Below the pieces are notes generated by a model. It saw nothing but the letters and a program-made list of their open reading frames with translations, was not told where the DNA came from and did no database searches. 64,000 bases of DNA. Source: Pyrrhosoma nymphula. Lineage: Eukaryota; Arthropoda; Insecta; Odonata; Coenagrionidae. The position numbers and the translations under genes were made by a program. Location of the stretch: assembly GCA_963573305.1 (NCBI GenBank), contig OY754334.1, forward strand, positions 93,927,848-93,991,847, written 5' to 3'. This document shows, piece by piece, positions 11,815 to 22,454 of this stretch. Each line of letters opens with the position of its first letter. The stretch's first letter is position 1.

Positions 11815-12570
11815 TTACATATAGGATAGGAAATTTAGATGAATGTTTGCATGGATTATTAGAATAAAGCATGGAATATTCAGTTTAGAGGTAATCTGCA
11901 GGCCCAGGAACAATTTTTTGTAAAAATGAGAAGACCAGAGATGAATGATCCAAATCGCGAGCATCCTAAGGAAGCACAACATTGAAATGATCCACATGCC
12001 ACCCGAAAAACGAAGAAGCGAACTGGTTCCAGTGAAAGACAACTTTAGACTCAAGACTTCGGGAGTATACCGAGTACCTCGCTAATGCGGAGAGGTGTAC
12101 ATCAGGGAGATATGTCATACCATTGCGAGGAGAATATAAGAAGGCAAACGGTGCATCAGGTTAGGCTACTCCGAAAAAATCAGCGGTTACAGAGCCTTTC
12201 CCTCGACCCTCGCTTTTGACGACGCCAAACTAATTGGCAGATCCGGAACGGGTACTGGGACCGATTGACAACTGAGAACATTAAGACCCAGCTGGAAAAA
12301 TGGAATTTCGATAGAGAAGTGGGACACGGACTAAGTAAAAATTGGAAACCTGTTATTAACAAAGTTAAGACTACGTGGTAAAATACAGTTTGGCGCAAAA
12401 GAGCCTCCTCTCAACAGCCAATTAGTAACATCCTTATCCAAACTTTCGGATATATAATTCGAAAAAATCGAAGTCGTGACGTCAATCTCATTGAAAACAA
12501 TGGCGGAGTTAGCCATGATCTTGAGTCTGTTGGACACCCCCACACCCGTGAAGAACTTACTATCTAGGGA
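11815..12570 (+). pseudogene. Penelope-like element, C-terminal part with GIY-YIG relic
   Basis: In plus-strand pieces, IASILRKHNIEMIHMPPEKR (about 11945-12010) resembles the HIxRVxRILRKHNI...P segment that precedes the endonuclease in Penelope-like polyproteins. Next comes LKTSGVYRVPR-stop-CGEVYIR (about 12050-12110), corresponding to GIY...CGKVYIG, so the GIY-YIG motif is degraded to GVY/YIR with an internal stop. A CIRLGYSEK stretch and GLSKNWKPVIN (about 12330-12360) match the linker and the conserved tail. Known Penelope elements use this domain to nick the target. The relic is frameshifted and inactive. Confidence 0.7.
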
Positions 12571-12711
12571 AAGCCTGTGTTCTGGCTTATGATGTGTTTA
12601 CTCTCATTTATTATTCATTTAAATTATACCTTAAAACTGAATAAATTCTTTTTCATGTAAAAATGACCAATTTAAGAAGAAAATCCAAGTAATATTGCTC
12701 AACTCTTTCAG

Positions 12712-12925
12712 GCACAACTACAGCATCGTCGTCCACAGCAGCCTCTCATGATAACACCACCTGTTCAAATCAGAGGGAAGGGCCCCATTTTAGCTGCTGG
12801 CCCTCGACGACCTGCTGGAGTGTGGCCCTGGTGTGCACCATATCAAGGGTGCTCCACTGCAGCACAAGCATTGGCATTCTACACCTACGTGTCCAAGAGA
12901 TGAAGCCTCAGTCCAGGATTCCAAG
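12712..12925 (+). other. Candidate internal exon
   Basis: The 214-bp block is GC-richer than its AT-rich surroundings. It is bounded by a pyrimidine tract ending in CTCTTTCAG (acceptor AG at 12710-12711) and by CCAAG/GTACGT (donor GT at 12926-12927), both strong matches to insect splice sites. One frame, starting at 12714, is open across the whole block. A second frame is open for about 65 codons and then stops. No protein family is recognised and no neighbouring exon was found. It could be a real coding exon, a non-coding RNA exon or chance. Confidence 0.35.
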
Positions 12926-13545
12926 GTACGTACATGGGAATGAAATAATAAAAGAGGTACACAAGTATTAGTTTTTACATTATTATCTAATCAGCATTGA
13001 TTAAAAACTAATAATTGCTAACCAAAGAGAAACAAAATGCTAATCTTTAAATCTTACTTCCTCCTATTTTATCACAGGCCTTCCTTTTAAGAGGTATAAA
13101 CTTATCACATAAGGAGGACACAAGTTTGGGAATGAAGAAAAAGCTTAAGTATAAAAAAGCCAGTTTTCTATAGGTTTTTGGCCATTGCAAAGGGCTCTTA
13201 AAAATGTGGCATTATTTATTAAATAAATAAAGGTTATAACTTTATTTTTCAAATGTAATTTCCTGCACAAAGTCCATAAAATAACGGTTGAGTTGAAAAT
13301 GTGACATTTCGAAAAATATAACATGCACTAATTGCACCGAACATTGATTTTCTGTCTTTTTCATGGAGAAATGAATGGGTAAAAATGTTAATTTTGCAAA
13401 TTGATTTGATTTTTCAGCTGTGAGTGAAATGAATATACATCTTGAAAGAAATTTTTTTATTTTTCTTTGAAATTAAAATATTTCTACTCTTCCTAAATTT
13501 ATTTTCTACTTGATTTCTTCGATCATTTCCACACAATTTTCTCCA
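12926..13545. other. AT-rich unassigned region
   Basis: If 12712-12925 is an exon, this would be its downstream intron. No repeat is recognised. Confidence 0.3.
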
Positions 13546-14695
13546 TCATCTCACATCTTTATCATCATCATTGGTGCTTCTGTCCGCAGACAGGTTTCAA
13601 CGGTAGCGTTGTGTCCACAGCATTCTGTCCTGGGCCTCTCTCTTCATCTCTGCATAACTCCTTCCTTCTTTTATATCCCTCAGCAGTCCGTGCCTCCTCC
13701 TTCCTCTTCCTCTCTTACCTTCTATTTTCCCTCCTATTATTGATTTCTGTAGGCTGTTATTCCTTAAAATATGACCAATCCATTTTGCCTTTCTCTTTTT
13801 AATTTCTCTCAGTATACTTCTTTCTTCTCCAATCCTCCTAAGCACTTCTTCATTCGTGATCTTATCTTTCCATCCAATCTTCTCCATTCGTCGCCATAGC
13901 CACATTTCACAGCTTTCTAAGTACTTTTCTTTTCTCTTCTTCAACGTCCACGTTGCGCATCCATGCAACACAATGCTCCATATAAAGTATTTTGCAAATC
14001 TTTTCCTAATATCCATCTTGATGTTCCTTGCTGTCACCAGTTCCTTAATCTTGCTAAATACTACTTTTCATTGCCCAATTCTGCTTTTAATTTCTTCAGT
14101 ACAGTTGCCACTCTGTGTAACTATACTTCCCAGGTACTTGAAAGAGCTTGCTTATTTTAATTTTTCTTCCTCCAGCCATATATTTAAGGGCCCTTCTGTC
14201 TTCGCTATTCTCATCACCTTAATTTTATTGCTGTTTATTCTCATTCCGTAGTCTTCACTCTTCTTCCTAATTCTTTCCATCATTTTCTGAAGTTCTTCTT
14301 CATTTTCTGCTATTATAGCCTGGTCATCAGCATATTTGATGGATTTTATTCTCTCACCACCCACTTTTATCCCCCCGAGGTCTTCTAAAGCTTCTTCCAG
14401 CAGTTTGTCAGCATACTAGTTAAAGAGACATGGTGACAGACAGCAACCCTGCCTAACTCCCTTTTTCCTTCCTGTTGTGGTTTCCTTTGTTTCCTCGACC
14501 CCAATTCTTACTGCAACTTTCTGATGGATGTACATCTGCTTTATTAATCTTCTATCCTTCCACTCTATGTCTATCTCTTTCAGAAGATCTAATAAGATCT
14601 CCCATCTGACCCTATTATATGCCTTTTCATAATCAATAAAGCATACTCATATCCCACGGTTCAACTCTAATACCCTTTCTGTAATACATCTTTAT
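13546..14695 (-). pseudogene. RTE-like LINE, RT and C-terminal region, antisense
   Basis: Reading down the minus strand, an RT block with FIDYEKAYNRV, supplying the first catalytic Asp, lies near 14620. KGVRQGCCLSPCLFN lies near 14440 and IKYADDQAIIAENEEEL, with the YADD catalytic pair, near 14330. The C-terminal region follows at 13600-14035: SIVLHGCATWTLKKR, MEKIGWKDKITNEEVLRRIG, then GKRGRGRRRHGLLRDIKEGR. The 3' end at about 13550-13575 is a short ATG/ATA-type tail, usual for this group. The frame breaks between 14035 and 14150 and above 14364. It is 5'-truncated: no endonuclease domain is present. Confidence 0.8.
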
Positions 14696-15115
14696 ATCCT
14701 ACGATAAAAAGTCATTATTTTTCTTCCAATTATGGAGCGGAAATTTGAACATCAATCCAGCAAATCTGTTGTCTCTTAATCACATACAGGTAAGAAGACG
14801 AGCTAAAGATATTACCTACGAAAATATTTATCTTGAGTTTGCTAGGACACTTGAATCGACGTTTCACCTATATTAATAAAAAATTTAAAAAAAGTCACAT
14901 CTTCACTGTTACATTGGTAGGTGAAAAACTTCTCGTTTTTCACCGTGGTGCAACATCAAAATGCATGTGTTGCAATTGCGAGATTTCGCTCTTTGCTCCC
15001 CGAGGAATCTCGTGTGGTTAATCATAATTATGCAAAAAGACATTTAAACTGCTGTTTGTAAACATTAAAGTGAACATTTTTCTTAAGTATGCGATAAAGA
15101 ATTAGTCTTATTTTT
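14696..15115. other. Unassigned region
   Basis: No recognised gene; the 62-codon frame at 14833-15021 has no family motif. Confidence 0.25.
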
Positions 15116-15120
15116 TAGCC

Positions 15121-15149
15121 CTGATGATGTCAATAAAAGTTGACTAAAC
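15121..15149 (+). ncRNA. Possible hammerhead-like motif remnant
   Basis: CTGATGA (15121-15127), then a 5-bp stem GTCAA/TTGAC (15129-15133 and 15140-15144), then TAAAC. This matches the order of a hammerhead core (CUGAUGA, stem II, GAAAC), but G12 is replaced by T and one extra base precedes the stem. It has the same layout as the better examples at 39.1, 47.9 and 51.1 kb. Probably a decayed Penelope-type terminus. Confidence 0.25.
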
Positions 15150-15404
15150 ATTAGGCAGATACGCTGTAATTATTATAATTGTCAAAACTCCAGATATTTT
15201 ATCATTATTAATCTTATCTTTAATATTTCGCTACTTTCGTTGGAATCTCTGAAGACATGTATATCTTAGACTACCACCTATTCCCTCCCCGCTGACCATA
15301 TCGGGAAAACTGTTAATCACGACATATGTGCATATAATAAAGAGTAATCCACCGGTTAAAGGTAGATTATGATGAAAGTCAGAGACAAGCTTACAGCTCT
15401 TTAA

Positions 15405-16010
15405 TCAATAAGGGACCTATCTACCTCTAGTATTTCTTTTTTCATGTCAGCGTAAGTCCTACCATTCGTTATCACTTTTATAAAACCTATTCTCTTTCTT
15501 CCCCTTCCCCGCTTGTCCAACATTCCAACATCCTTACATTATGACCTTCAGCAAACCATCATTACCCATTTCAGCCACCTACCCTACCTCCCCCATGTCT
15601 CATCCATAAGTTTCCTCTCCTCACCAACCATCTCAAGCACTACCTCATTTGCCTTACTTACCGTCAATCGCACCTTCTCCGTCCTCCTCCAGGCTGACAT
15701 CTTGAACGCTTTGCGGCCTATTTTCGTCCTCTTTTCTCAGAGCCCCTCGTCAGCCTCTTTTTTACATCATTGCTTAAGGTCCCCTTCATCAGCAACCTTC
15801 TTTTACCGAACGCTTCCTTCGCTAGCGCTGTTCTCCTTCTATTGCATTTGCTTTTAGTACGTATAATACCACAGAGTAATACCTTACTCTATGATAATAC
15901 CCATTTTCTTCTAGCGTACTACCCAAGTAATTTACTTGTTCTTCTTGCTCTAGTTTGTGCTCTCCTACTTTTATAACCAGCCTCGCTTTCTTTGTCCTAG
16001 GGAATTTCAA
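15405..16010 (-). pseudogene. RTE-like LINE tail, antisense, same family as 31.98 kb
   Basis: The minus strand carries the C-terminal part of the family seen intact at 31981-33324: a KFPRTKKARLVIKVGEHKLE-like segment (15955-16010), LEQEEQVNYLGSTLEENG, then RRIGRKAFKMSAW-like and MLDKRGRGRKRIGFIK-like stretches down to about 15480. Its 3' end near 15410-15425 (CTCTAGTATTTC in plus sense) corresponds to the ends at about 51.39 and 59.9 kb. There are several frameshifts, and a short palindromic insertion lies around 15860-15900. Confidence 0.7.
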
Positions 16011-16427
16011 TGCGATTGAATCACGAATTTCAAGAAGTGCTCACCTCAGATTAAAAAAAAAAAAATTCGGAAGATCCAAAAAACTGAATTTCAGTTACGC
16101 ATTTGAAGTTAGAGCGTATTTTTCTGAAACTGTTGTAAGTTTTATGAAAAGAAGATATGAGCCTTTCTCGCTCACAAAATATCGGCCTATACGTGTACAC
16201 GAAGCAAGAAATAAGTCCAATTTACAATATTTCCGAGATGAGCCCTTTTCGACATTCCCGATTCAAATATTTTCTTATTATTAATCTTCATTGAGTATTT
16301 CCTGCATCTCTTTATGCCTTTATTTATATTTCATCAGCATAAATTCTGAAAAACAAAGGCGACAACTTTATCTTGCCTTACCCCGCAATTTATAAATCCC
16401 CACCCTGCTTCCTAATGACGAAAGGAA

Positions 16428-16525
16428 TGCCGTGGCCGTGTGGGTTAATGCTGTGGTGAAAGATTAACATATTGTCGGGAGTTCATGCCTCTCCTTTGCC
16501 ATTTTTTTTCGGTTGAATATGTTTC
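16428..16525 (+). repeat. Possible tRNA-derived SINE head
   Basis: GTGGCCGTGTGGGTTAATGC (16433-16452) resembles a tRNA A box, and GGGAGTTCATGCC (about 16478-16490) a degenerate B box, about 30 bp apart as in tRNA-like SINE promoters. No tail or target duplication was identified, so the call is tentative. Confidence 0.3.
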
Positions 16526-16799
16526 GCAAACAATCTTGCCCGATCTCGTACACGTACAACGGTAACAACAGCATTTAAAAAAAATAATTAGACATCTCTG
16601 TTTGCTCGCCCAAATCTTGTAATCGATTTTCACCCACTTCCACCATGTCAATTTCCGCGAAACCTTTCCCACATGTGTATTTTGGACGACAATATCCTAT
16701 TTTCTTGATTTACGCAAGCTAACACACAATTTAATCATTGACTTAACACAAAACAATTCGTTCCATTCTGTTGGCGCTCTGATTTCGTGTTGCGCGTCC

Positions 16800-17380
16800 G
16801 TAGACCTTGAATATATTCAAGGTCTATGGTCGCGTCAGGCTGGTTTCTGCTGTTCGTGGGAGGCATGCTTGCCAGCCCGGCAGTTGGTTCGTTGGACGCA
16901 AGGAGCGGAGAGGCGAGTCTTATGGGGAGACCTGGATGAAACACGGAACACCTGAGAACTTGTGTGTATCAACAACGACTGAACGTTTTGATGGATTACC
17001 TCCTGCCCGGATGAAGTCGTCTTGTAAGTCCAACGCAATTAGTATTTATCTCTATTTCCTACTCATGGAGAGAGCTTTAAATCAATTCCTTTTTAAATTC
17101 ATCATATAATTTTGGTCCTTAGGGCCGGTAAGTTTCGTTTTCGGGTTTGCAAATTAAAGTTGAGTTTTCGTTCTTTAACATACCTACGTTTTGAATTACA
17201 GGCAGAAGAAATTCATCCAACGGCAGCACACCAGCAGCTGAATTAATCGAACTACTGCACATTATAAGCTGAATTCATCGATACTACATACATCGCTACA
17301 ACCCACCAGCGTCTGACATCCTTCAGAGCTAGTCAAGGCTGAAGTAACACGGAGCAGTAATGCGGTGAGCAGTGAGTGCA
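16800..17380 (+). mobile_element. Probable 5' region of the BEL/Pao element
   Basis: This region lies directly upstream of the BEL/Pao gag relic in the same orientation. It contains ATTTTGGTCCTTAGGGCCGG (about 17109-17128), similar to the leader just after the LTR in insect BEL/Pao elements. LTR limits cannot be set because no second LTR copy is present. The 100-codon frame at 16807-17109 has no recognised homology. Confidence 0.35.
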
Positions 17381-19520
17381 TTTATTTCTCCCTGACTCCA
17401 TTCCAGTATTTCCTAATTGCTACCTTCTTTCTGTTGTAACCTTGTCATTATTCATTAAGGCATGCATTTTTAGTCAGTTTACTAGAGCGTATTACATGGT
17501 GATTGGTGTAACTATTGCAGCTAAGCAAATTGCATGGATGTTTGGAAAATGTAGAGTAATGGAAAAATTAAGGGAATTAACGGTCAAACGTGGTCATTTT
17601 AAGGCTAAATTGAACAGATTCAGAAATTTTTGGGACAGCTTTTCTGAAAATATCAATGCCATTCAACTAAGAGTGCCCTTTGAAAAATTTGAATTTGGGA
17701 AGATTCGAGGTTTTGCAATCGGAAAATGAATTATTACAAAAATAAAGTGCATCTGAATCAGCTGAAAGGGAAAAATTTGAAGCGTTATACTTAGAATTGT
17801 CGACTCGCCCCCAATCTGTTCTTCACGGTTTTCGACATGATGCCAATCCTGACTCACGACGTCCAACTGGACAAGATAATAGCAGTCCGGTGAAATTGCC
17901 TGTTATCAATTTACCTTCATTTTCCGGGAATTACTAAGAGTTGAGATGAACTTTCATAACTAGTTCACTAGGTAGTCTAATAAATGAAAACGAAACGCTT
18001 GAGAGCATTCAAAACTTTCATTACCTTCGATCTGCGTTACGGGGTGAAACACTTAAGCTTTTTCCCTCGATAACTATATCAACTGAAAATTAAAATATTG
18101 TTTAGGATCTTGTCATTCAGCGTTATGGAAAGAAGATATATTTGATCATCAAACTCGTCAAGGCTCTTTTTGAAATATCAAGGGTAGAATAGGAATCGTC
18201 ATTTGCTCTACGCCAATTTTTAGACAATGTGAACAAGCATCTCAGAGCACTTAAGGTATTGGGAAAGCCAACTGAGCATTAGAGTTCAAAATTTATTCAT
18301 TTAGTTTCCATAAAAATTAGAGACGGTGACACGCAAGGATTGGGAAGCAACGCTCCAGGGCAATGAGTTGCCGGAAAGCAACGCATTGTTGATAATAATT
18401 CAGCATAAGTGTCAAATTTTAGAGACTGTTGGCACAAGGCAATTACGATCTAAGCCACCTTCAGCATCATTCCACCAGGGCACAAGCAGTTCGTTATTTT
18501 CATCATATGCTTCGTCTAGTTTAAAATGCCAACTTTGTGGTAAATCTCACAATTTATATGAAAGAAAGTAATTTTTAAACAAATCAGTTACTGATGGACT
18601 AGGGAAAGTCAAACGATTAGACCTCAGGATTAATTGCTTGAGGGCAGGTCATCATTCCAAGGACTGCCAATCAAGTTCTTTTAGGACTTGCGATAAAAAA
18701 ACACAATACTCATTTTCTTCCATTCTTCCTCGGACGAAACTTAGGTCCTAAGGAGAGAAGAAAGGAAGAAGCATCAATCATATCTCAATCGCCTTTATCT
18801 TATCCTTCTGATTCTCATTCAGAATCTTCCATAACGTACTATTTTGATCATGAAAGAGATATGGTCAATACTATTCTCTTGTCTAGTGCTGTTGTTTGGC
18901 TGTAAAATTCTCAATGTTCTCAGTATTCTTTTAGGGTGCTACTCGACTGCGGTTCACACTCTATTTTATATCGGAGCGAATGGTACAATTATTGAAACTT
19001 GGTCCGAAAAGGGGTTATTCTCCAGTAAGCGGTATTGCAGGTTCACAGAATAGGGTGTATAGCATGGTAAATGCAAAACGTAAGTCTAGATTTAATGTCT
19101 TTTAGGATTCTTTGGACTTCCTGGTACTGCCAAATTTTTCACGAGATACTCCATATTTTCACATAGATGTGTCTAGACGGAAGCTGCCATCAGGCATTCA
19201 GATTACTGATCCAGGGTTCCATTTTCCTCATAGAGTTATGAATTGCGTGGTGCTGAAGCCTTATGAGATTTTCTGTGCATTAGACACTTAAGTCATTACC
19301 CAGCCATTCCAAGCTACAAAGGACAGCATTATATGATTAAATTGGATAGTAGGAGGAAGAGTTGGCAGTCATTATGTAACTAAGCAAACCCATAACATGT
19401 GCTCATTCATCACCATTCATGACAGTTGCATCAAATTAGGCATTTTTAAGAATGCTCCGAATTGCAGCATAACTTCTCAGCAGAGCAATTAGAATATGAG
19501 AACCACTTCATCAGTAATAT
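17380..19520 (+). pseudogene. BEL/Pao LTR retrotransposon, gag-protease relic
   Basis: Plus-strand reading across frameshifts gives the BEL/Pao order. A coiled-coil-like N terminus comes first (17560-17760). The DUF1759-type capsid region follows (about 17890-18330), with LPVINLPSFSGNY, SIQNFHYLRSALRGETLKLF, ALRQFLDNVNKHLRALKVLG and WEATLQGNELP. Next is a zinc-knuckle region, CQLCGKSHNLYERK (18529-18570) and NCLRAGHHSKDCQ (about 18630-18670). A retropepsin-like RVLLDCGSHS (18933-18962) and a downstream ITDPGFHFPHRV stretch (about 19200-19240) complete it. Over a dozen stops or shifts are present. It ends abruptly at about 19520, against the Copia LTR. Confidence 0.75.
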
Positions 19521-19523
19521 TAT

Positions 19524-19694
19524 TGTATTTTGAGCAGAGTTAAATGCTTTAAATAACTTATTAGTCTTTTTTTGGACACTTAATATTCAGAATTTCAGAA
19601 ATATCTTTATAACAGTAACATCACTACCAAATCAACTGAAGAGTAAACAAACGACATCCATAGCAACCAAGACATAAATTGACATAATACAACA
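19524..19694 (-). repeat. Copia 3' LTR (minus strand)
   Basis: On the minus strand the coding end is followed by a polypurine tract AAAAGGGGG and then TGTTGTATTATGTC, a classical Copia LTR start, at 19694. A TGT...ACA-compatible end falls near 19524, giving about 171 bp, and a TATAAAG box lies inside. There is no second LTR to confirm the boundaries. Confidence 0.55.
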
Positions 19695-19767
19695 CCCCCT
19701 TTTAATTTGTCATAAGTACAAAAAAATTGACCCATTCAAATTATCATAAGTACCAGATTCATTGCAT

Positions 19768-20134
19768 TTAATAATTCTCAGTTGTGAGCAACCCCAATGC
19801 TTTGCGAAACTTGAAAATTGGCTTTGTATCAGCCTTCTGTTCCTGAGATGACACATATTCCACGCACATTACACCATCACTGCACCCTCTTATAAAATGT
19901 AATTTTACATCAATGTGTTTTAAACGTCCGTGCTCCCATTTGTTTAAAATATGAATGCACGATTGGTTATCTTCCTTTATGGTGATTGGACCATTGAGAC
20001 TTGCTCCTAACTCCTGCAGTAGACGTTTCAACCATTTGTGTTCCATTGCAGCACTGGCCAAGGCTGCATACTCTCCCTCTGTTGATGAGAAAGCCACTGT
20101 TGTTTGTTTTTTTTGTGGCCCAAGAGACAGTAGT
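19768..20134 (-). pseudogene. Copia RNase H domain, 3' part
   Basis: The minus-strand frame encodes KKQTTVAFSSTEGEYAALAS, HKWLKRLLQELG, KEDNQSCIHILNK and HIDVKLHFIRGCSDGV followed by EQKADTKPIFK. This is the RNase H tail of Ty1/Copia polyproteins: the SSTEAEY, DNQSA, KHIDxRxHFIRE and QxADxxTK boxes. In the first box SSTEGEY replaces SSTEAEY. The frame is open to a stop at 19768, just upstream of the polypurine tract. Its upstream continuation is displaced by the 750-bp insert at 20135-20884. Confidence 0.85.
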
Positions 20135-20884
20135 GCCACAGAATAGAGACCTACGGAATCAGAATGGACACTCCGCCGATTTTTTCTGCGCATGCGTGAA
20201 GTCGGCATTGTTGTTGGAGAGTAAAAATGTGTGGATGGTGTTGTTTTGGATTTTAATTTGAGTGATATTTGAAGAAGTATCGCAGTGTGATATATTTTGT
20301 GAACAACAAATCATTTATAACATACTATTCTTGGACTTCCTATGTTAATAGTGGTCTAGAATGCCGTGCAACGTTATATTTGAAGATAGTTTATATCGCA
20401 CGTCTTGTTACGTTTACGTCCAAGTGAAAGGGTAATATTTTTTGTCTAATTATGCAATGTATGTTGTTTCATTATTCTTCATTCAGTAAATTTCAGCAAT
20501 CTTTTCATTTAATCGACTTGATATCATTAGATAGTATTGTTCCTTTATTTGAGTGCCGCTGTGTGTGCTTGGAGAAATAGTGGAAATGATTAAAAGCTGC
20601 CATATATATTTCACGGTAGGTCAGTCAGTAGAATGTTTGCCTCAACTCATCGTTAATAAAATAATGTTTTGAGCATAAACAAGGACTAAGATGCCTCCTG
20701 AAATATAGCGAATTCATGACCAAAGATATTAAAATTTTACGTGTAATTAGCTATAAGTCGTCTGGTACACTCTCCAGGAATATGGCGGCCGTAGTTCCAC
20801 TTACCTGCCAGATGGAATCTTGGCCACAGCAACTTAGATGTTATTTCCCGTAAGTGACCATTCTGATTCCTTAGGTCTCTATTA
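20135..20884. mobile_element. 750-bp inverted-repeat element inside Copia
   Basis: AATAGAGACCTACGGAATCA (20134 onward) is matched inverted at the right end (to 20884), giving TIRs of about 28 bp that run on as GAATGG and CACT. The Copia RNase H frame stops at the left edge, and its preceding segment resumes beyond the right edge, so this is an insertion. CCACA lies outside both ends in inverted orientation and may extend the TIR. A direct duplication is not clear. No transposase is recognised. Confidence 0.65.
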
Positions 20885-21000
20885 TGTGGTATCACTATAC
20901 ACATCAAATAAAAAAAACACTGGTTGAATTTCTATCAGTATCACCCGCTCAATCTGCGAAACATACTTATTTGGTGTTTTTGCCGACCTTTTCAAGAATA
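20885..21000 (-). pseudogene. Copia RNase H domain, upstream part
   Basis: The minus strand gives CFAD-stop-AGDTDRNSTSVFF, which aligns with the Copia motif DADWAGDxxDRKSTSGxxF, with Trp changed to a stop and Gly to Val. This is the stretch expected just before the SWxSKKQ box found at 20110-20135. It shows the 750-bp insert split one domain. The match fades above about 21000. Confidence 0.6.
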
Positions 21001-21439
21001 TCTTCATGGTTAAAGCCGTTGTTGTTTGTTTATTTTTATTTTTCCTGGTTTTGAGTTTATCGTACATCTTGTATTTTCTGATTTGTTATTCAATCACTTG
21101 AATTGAGAATATTGCCTCTAGAAGGTAGCGAACTATCCTCTACAATTAAGAATATCCTATCAAATTCAGAGGTGCGTGCGTTTAGCCTTAGCAACACGAA
21201 TGTTTTCTTTACGTTGCAAGTATGTTCAGTCGTTATTATGTGTACTATATTTTTCAAATTTGAATTGTTATAAAAAAAATCACACAACGCAAGTTTATAG
21301 ATTTTAAACCAGTTGAAAAGCAATTATTATTATTATAGAATACATATATTGAAGCAAAATGTTGTAATAGTAGAATTAACACGGAACGAGAGATTTTTAA
21401 GTACTTATCGTTGGAACCGACACTCACATTACTCCTATG
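21001..21439. other. Unassigned AT-rich region
   Basis: No gene or repeat recognised between the Copia relic and the hAT element. Confidence 0.3.
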
Positions 21440-21447
21440 GTTATACA

Positions 21448-22018
21448 TAGAGATGGGCCACTTTGAAAATTACCACGGTAATTTTCGTAAATTACCATGG
21501 TATTTTTCGTAATTTACCGCGCCCCTTGAAAACTACCATAATTTTCGGTAATTTTCTAGATAATTCACCTATGTTTGAGATAATTTTTCATACAGATAAA
21601 TTCCCAACATGTTCTTTTAAGCCAAGTCCACATTTCCAACATGTTTAATTTTAAATTGAGGCATATACAACTCATTTTTGGCATATTTTATTTAAATTAT
21701 AACGTTATTGAGTAATTATTAGTAGAATATTCTTCTTGAAAATTTCTCATACTTTGACAAAAGAACGCCAGATTGCGTGTTGCTGCTGTATTTCTTTTTA
21801 CAATTTAAAAAATATATAATAGATTAATGTTGCATTAGGTATGGTTTAAACATCATATCCCCTTCCCCTTGCTATTGGCATTCTTATTTAACCATACATT
21901 TTCTGTTTAATGCTTAAAACTGAAAAATACTTTAAATATACGGTAATTTTCGAAAATTACCGTAATTTACCACGGTAATTTACCTCAGATGTAAATTACG
22001 GTAATTTTCCCATCTCTA
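21448..22018. mobile_element. Non-autonomous hAT with perfect 8-bp duplication
   Basis: Ends TAGAGATGGG (21448-21457) and CCCATCTCTA (22009-22018) are perfect inverted repeats. They are flanked by identical GTTATACA at 21440-21447 and 22019-22026, the 8-bp duplication typical of hAT. Both subterminal regions are packed with alternating AATTACCGTAATTTACC-type motifs in both orientations, plausible transposase-binding repeats. At 571 bp with no open transposase frame, it must have moved using a partner elsewhere. Confidence 0.88.
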
Positions 22019-22454
22019 GTTATACATTTCACCCAAAGCGGTCAGGCGCAAACTGTCGGCGGCAACAGCGCGATATGTAGTCTTTAATTGAATATCTCGC
22101 AGATTTAAATAGGAAATTACCTATTTATTTCTCAGGGAAAACTTTAAAAGGTAATTTTATGATAATTTCTGCATCCTGAAGATATTCTGGCTCCAGATTG
22201 CAGCGCAATAATGCCGTCCAGTCCTTTGCTTGGCGTTTTCGCAGTGTACTTTCTCGGCCATCTTCTTTGTTTACTTACGGTTGCGATGGCAATGTCTCGT
22301 GTTGTCCCAGGCATATTTGAAATGGATGCTGATAAACGTTTTAAGAAAACGAAATAATGACTGCATTTATTCATAAAGAATAAAAGATTTATTACCAAAG
22401 CATTAAATCTTTTTCTTTTTCACGCATACTCATTTTTCTATTTGCGCCTGAAAC

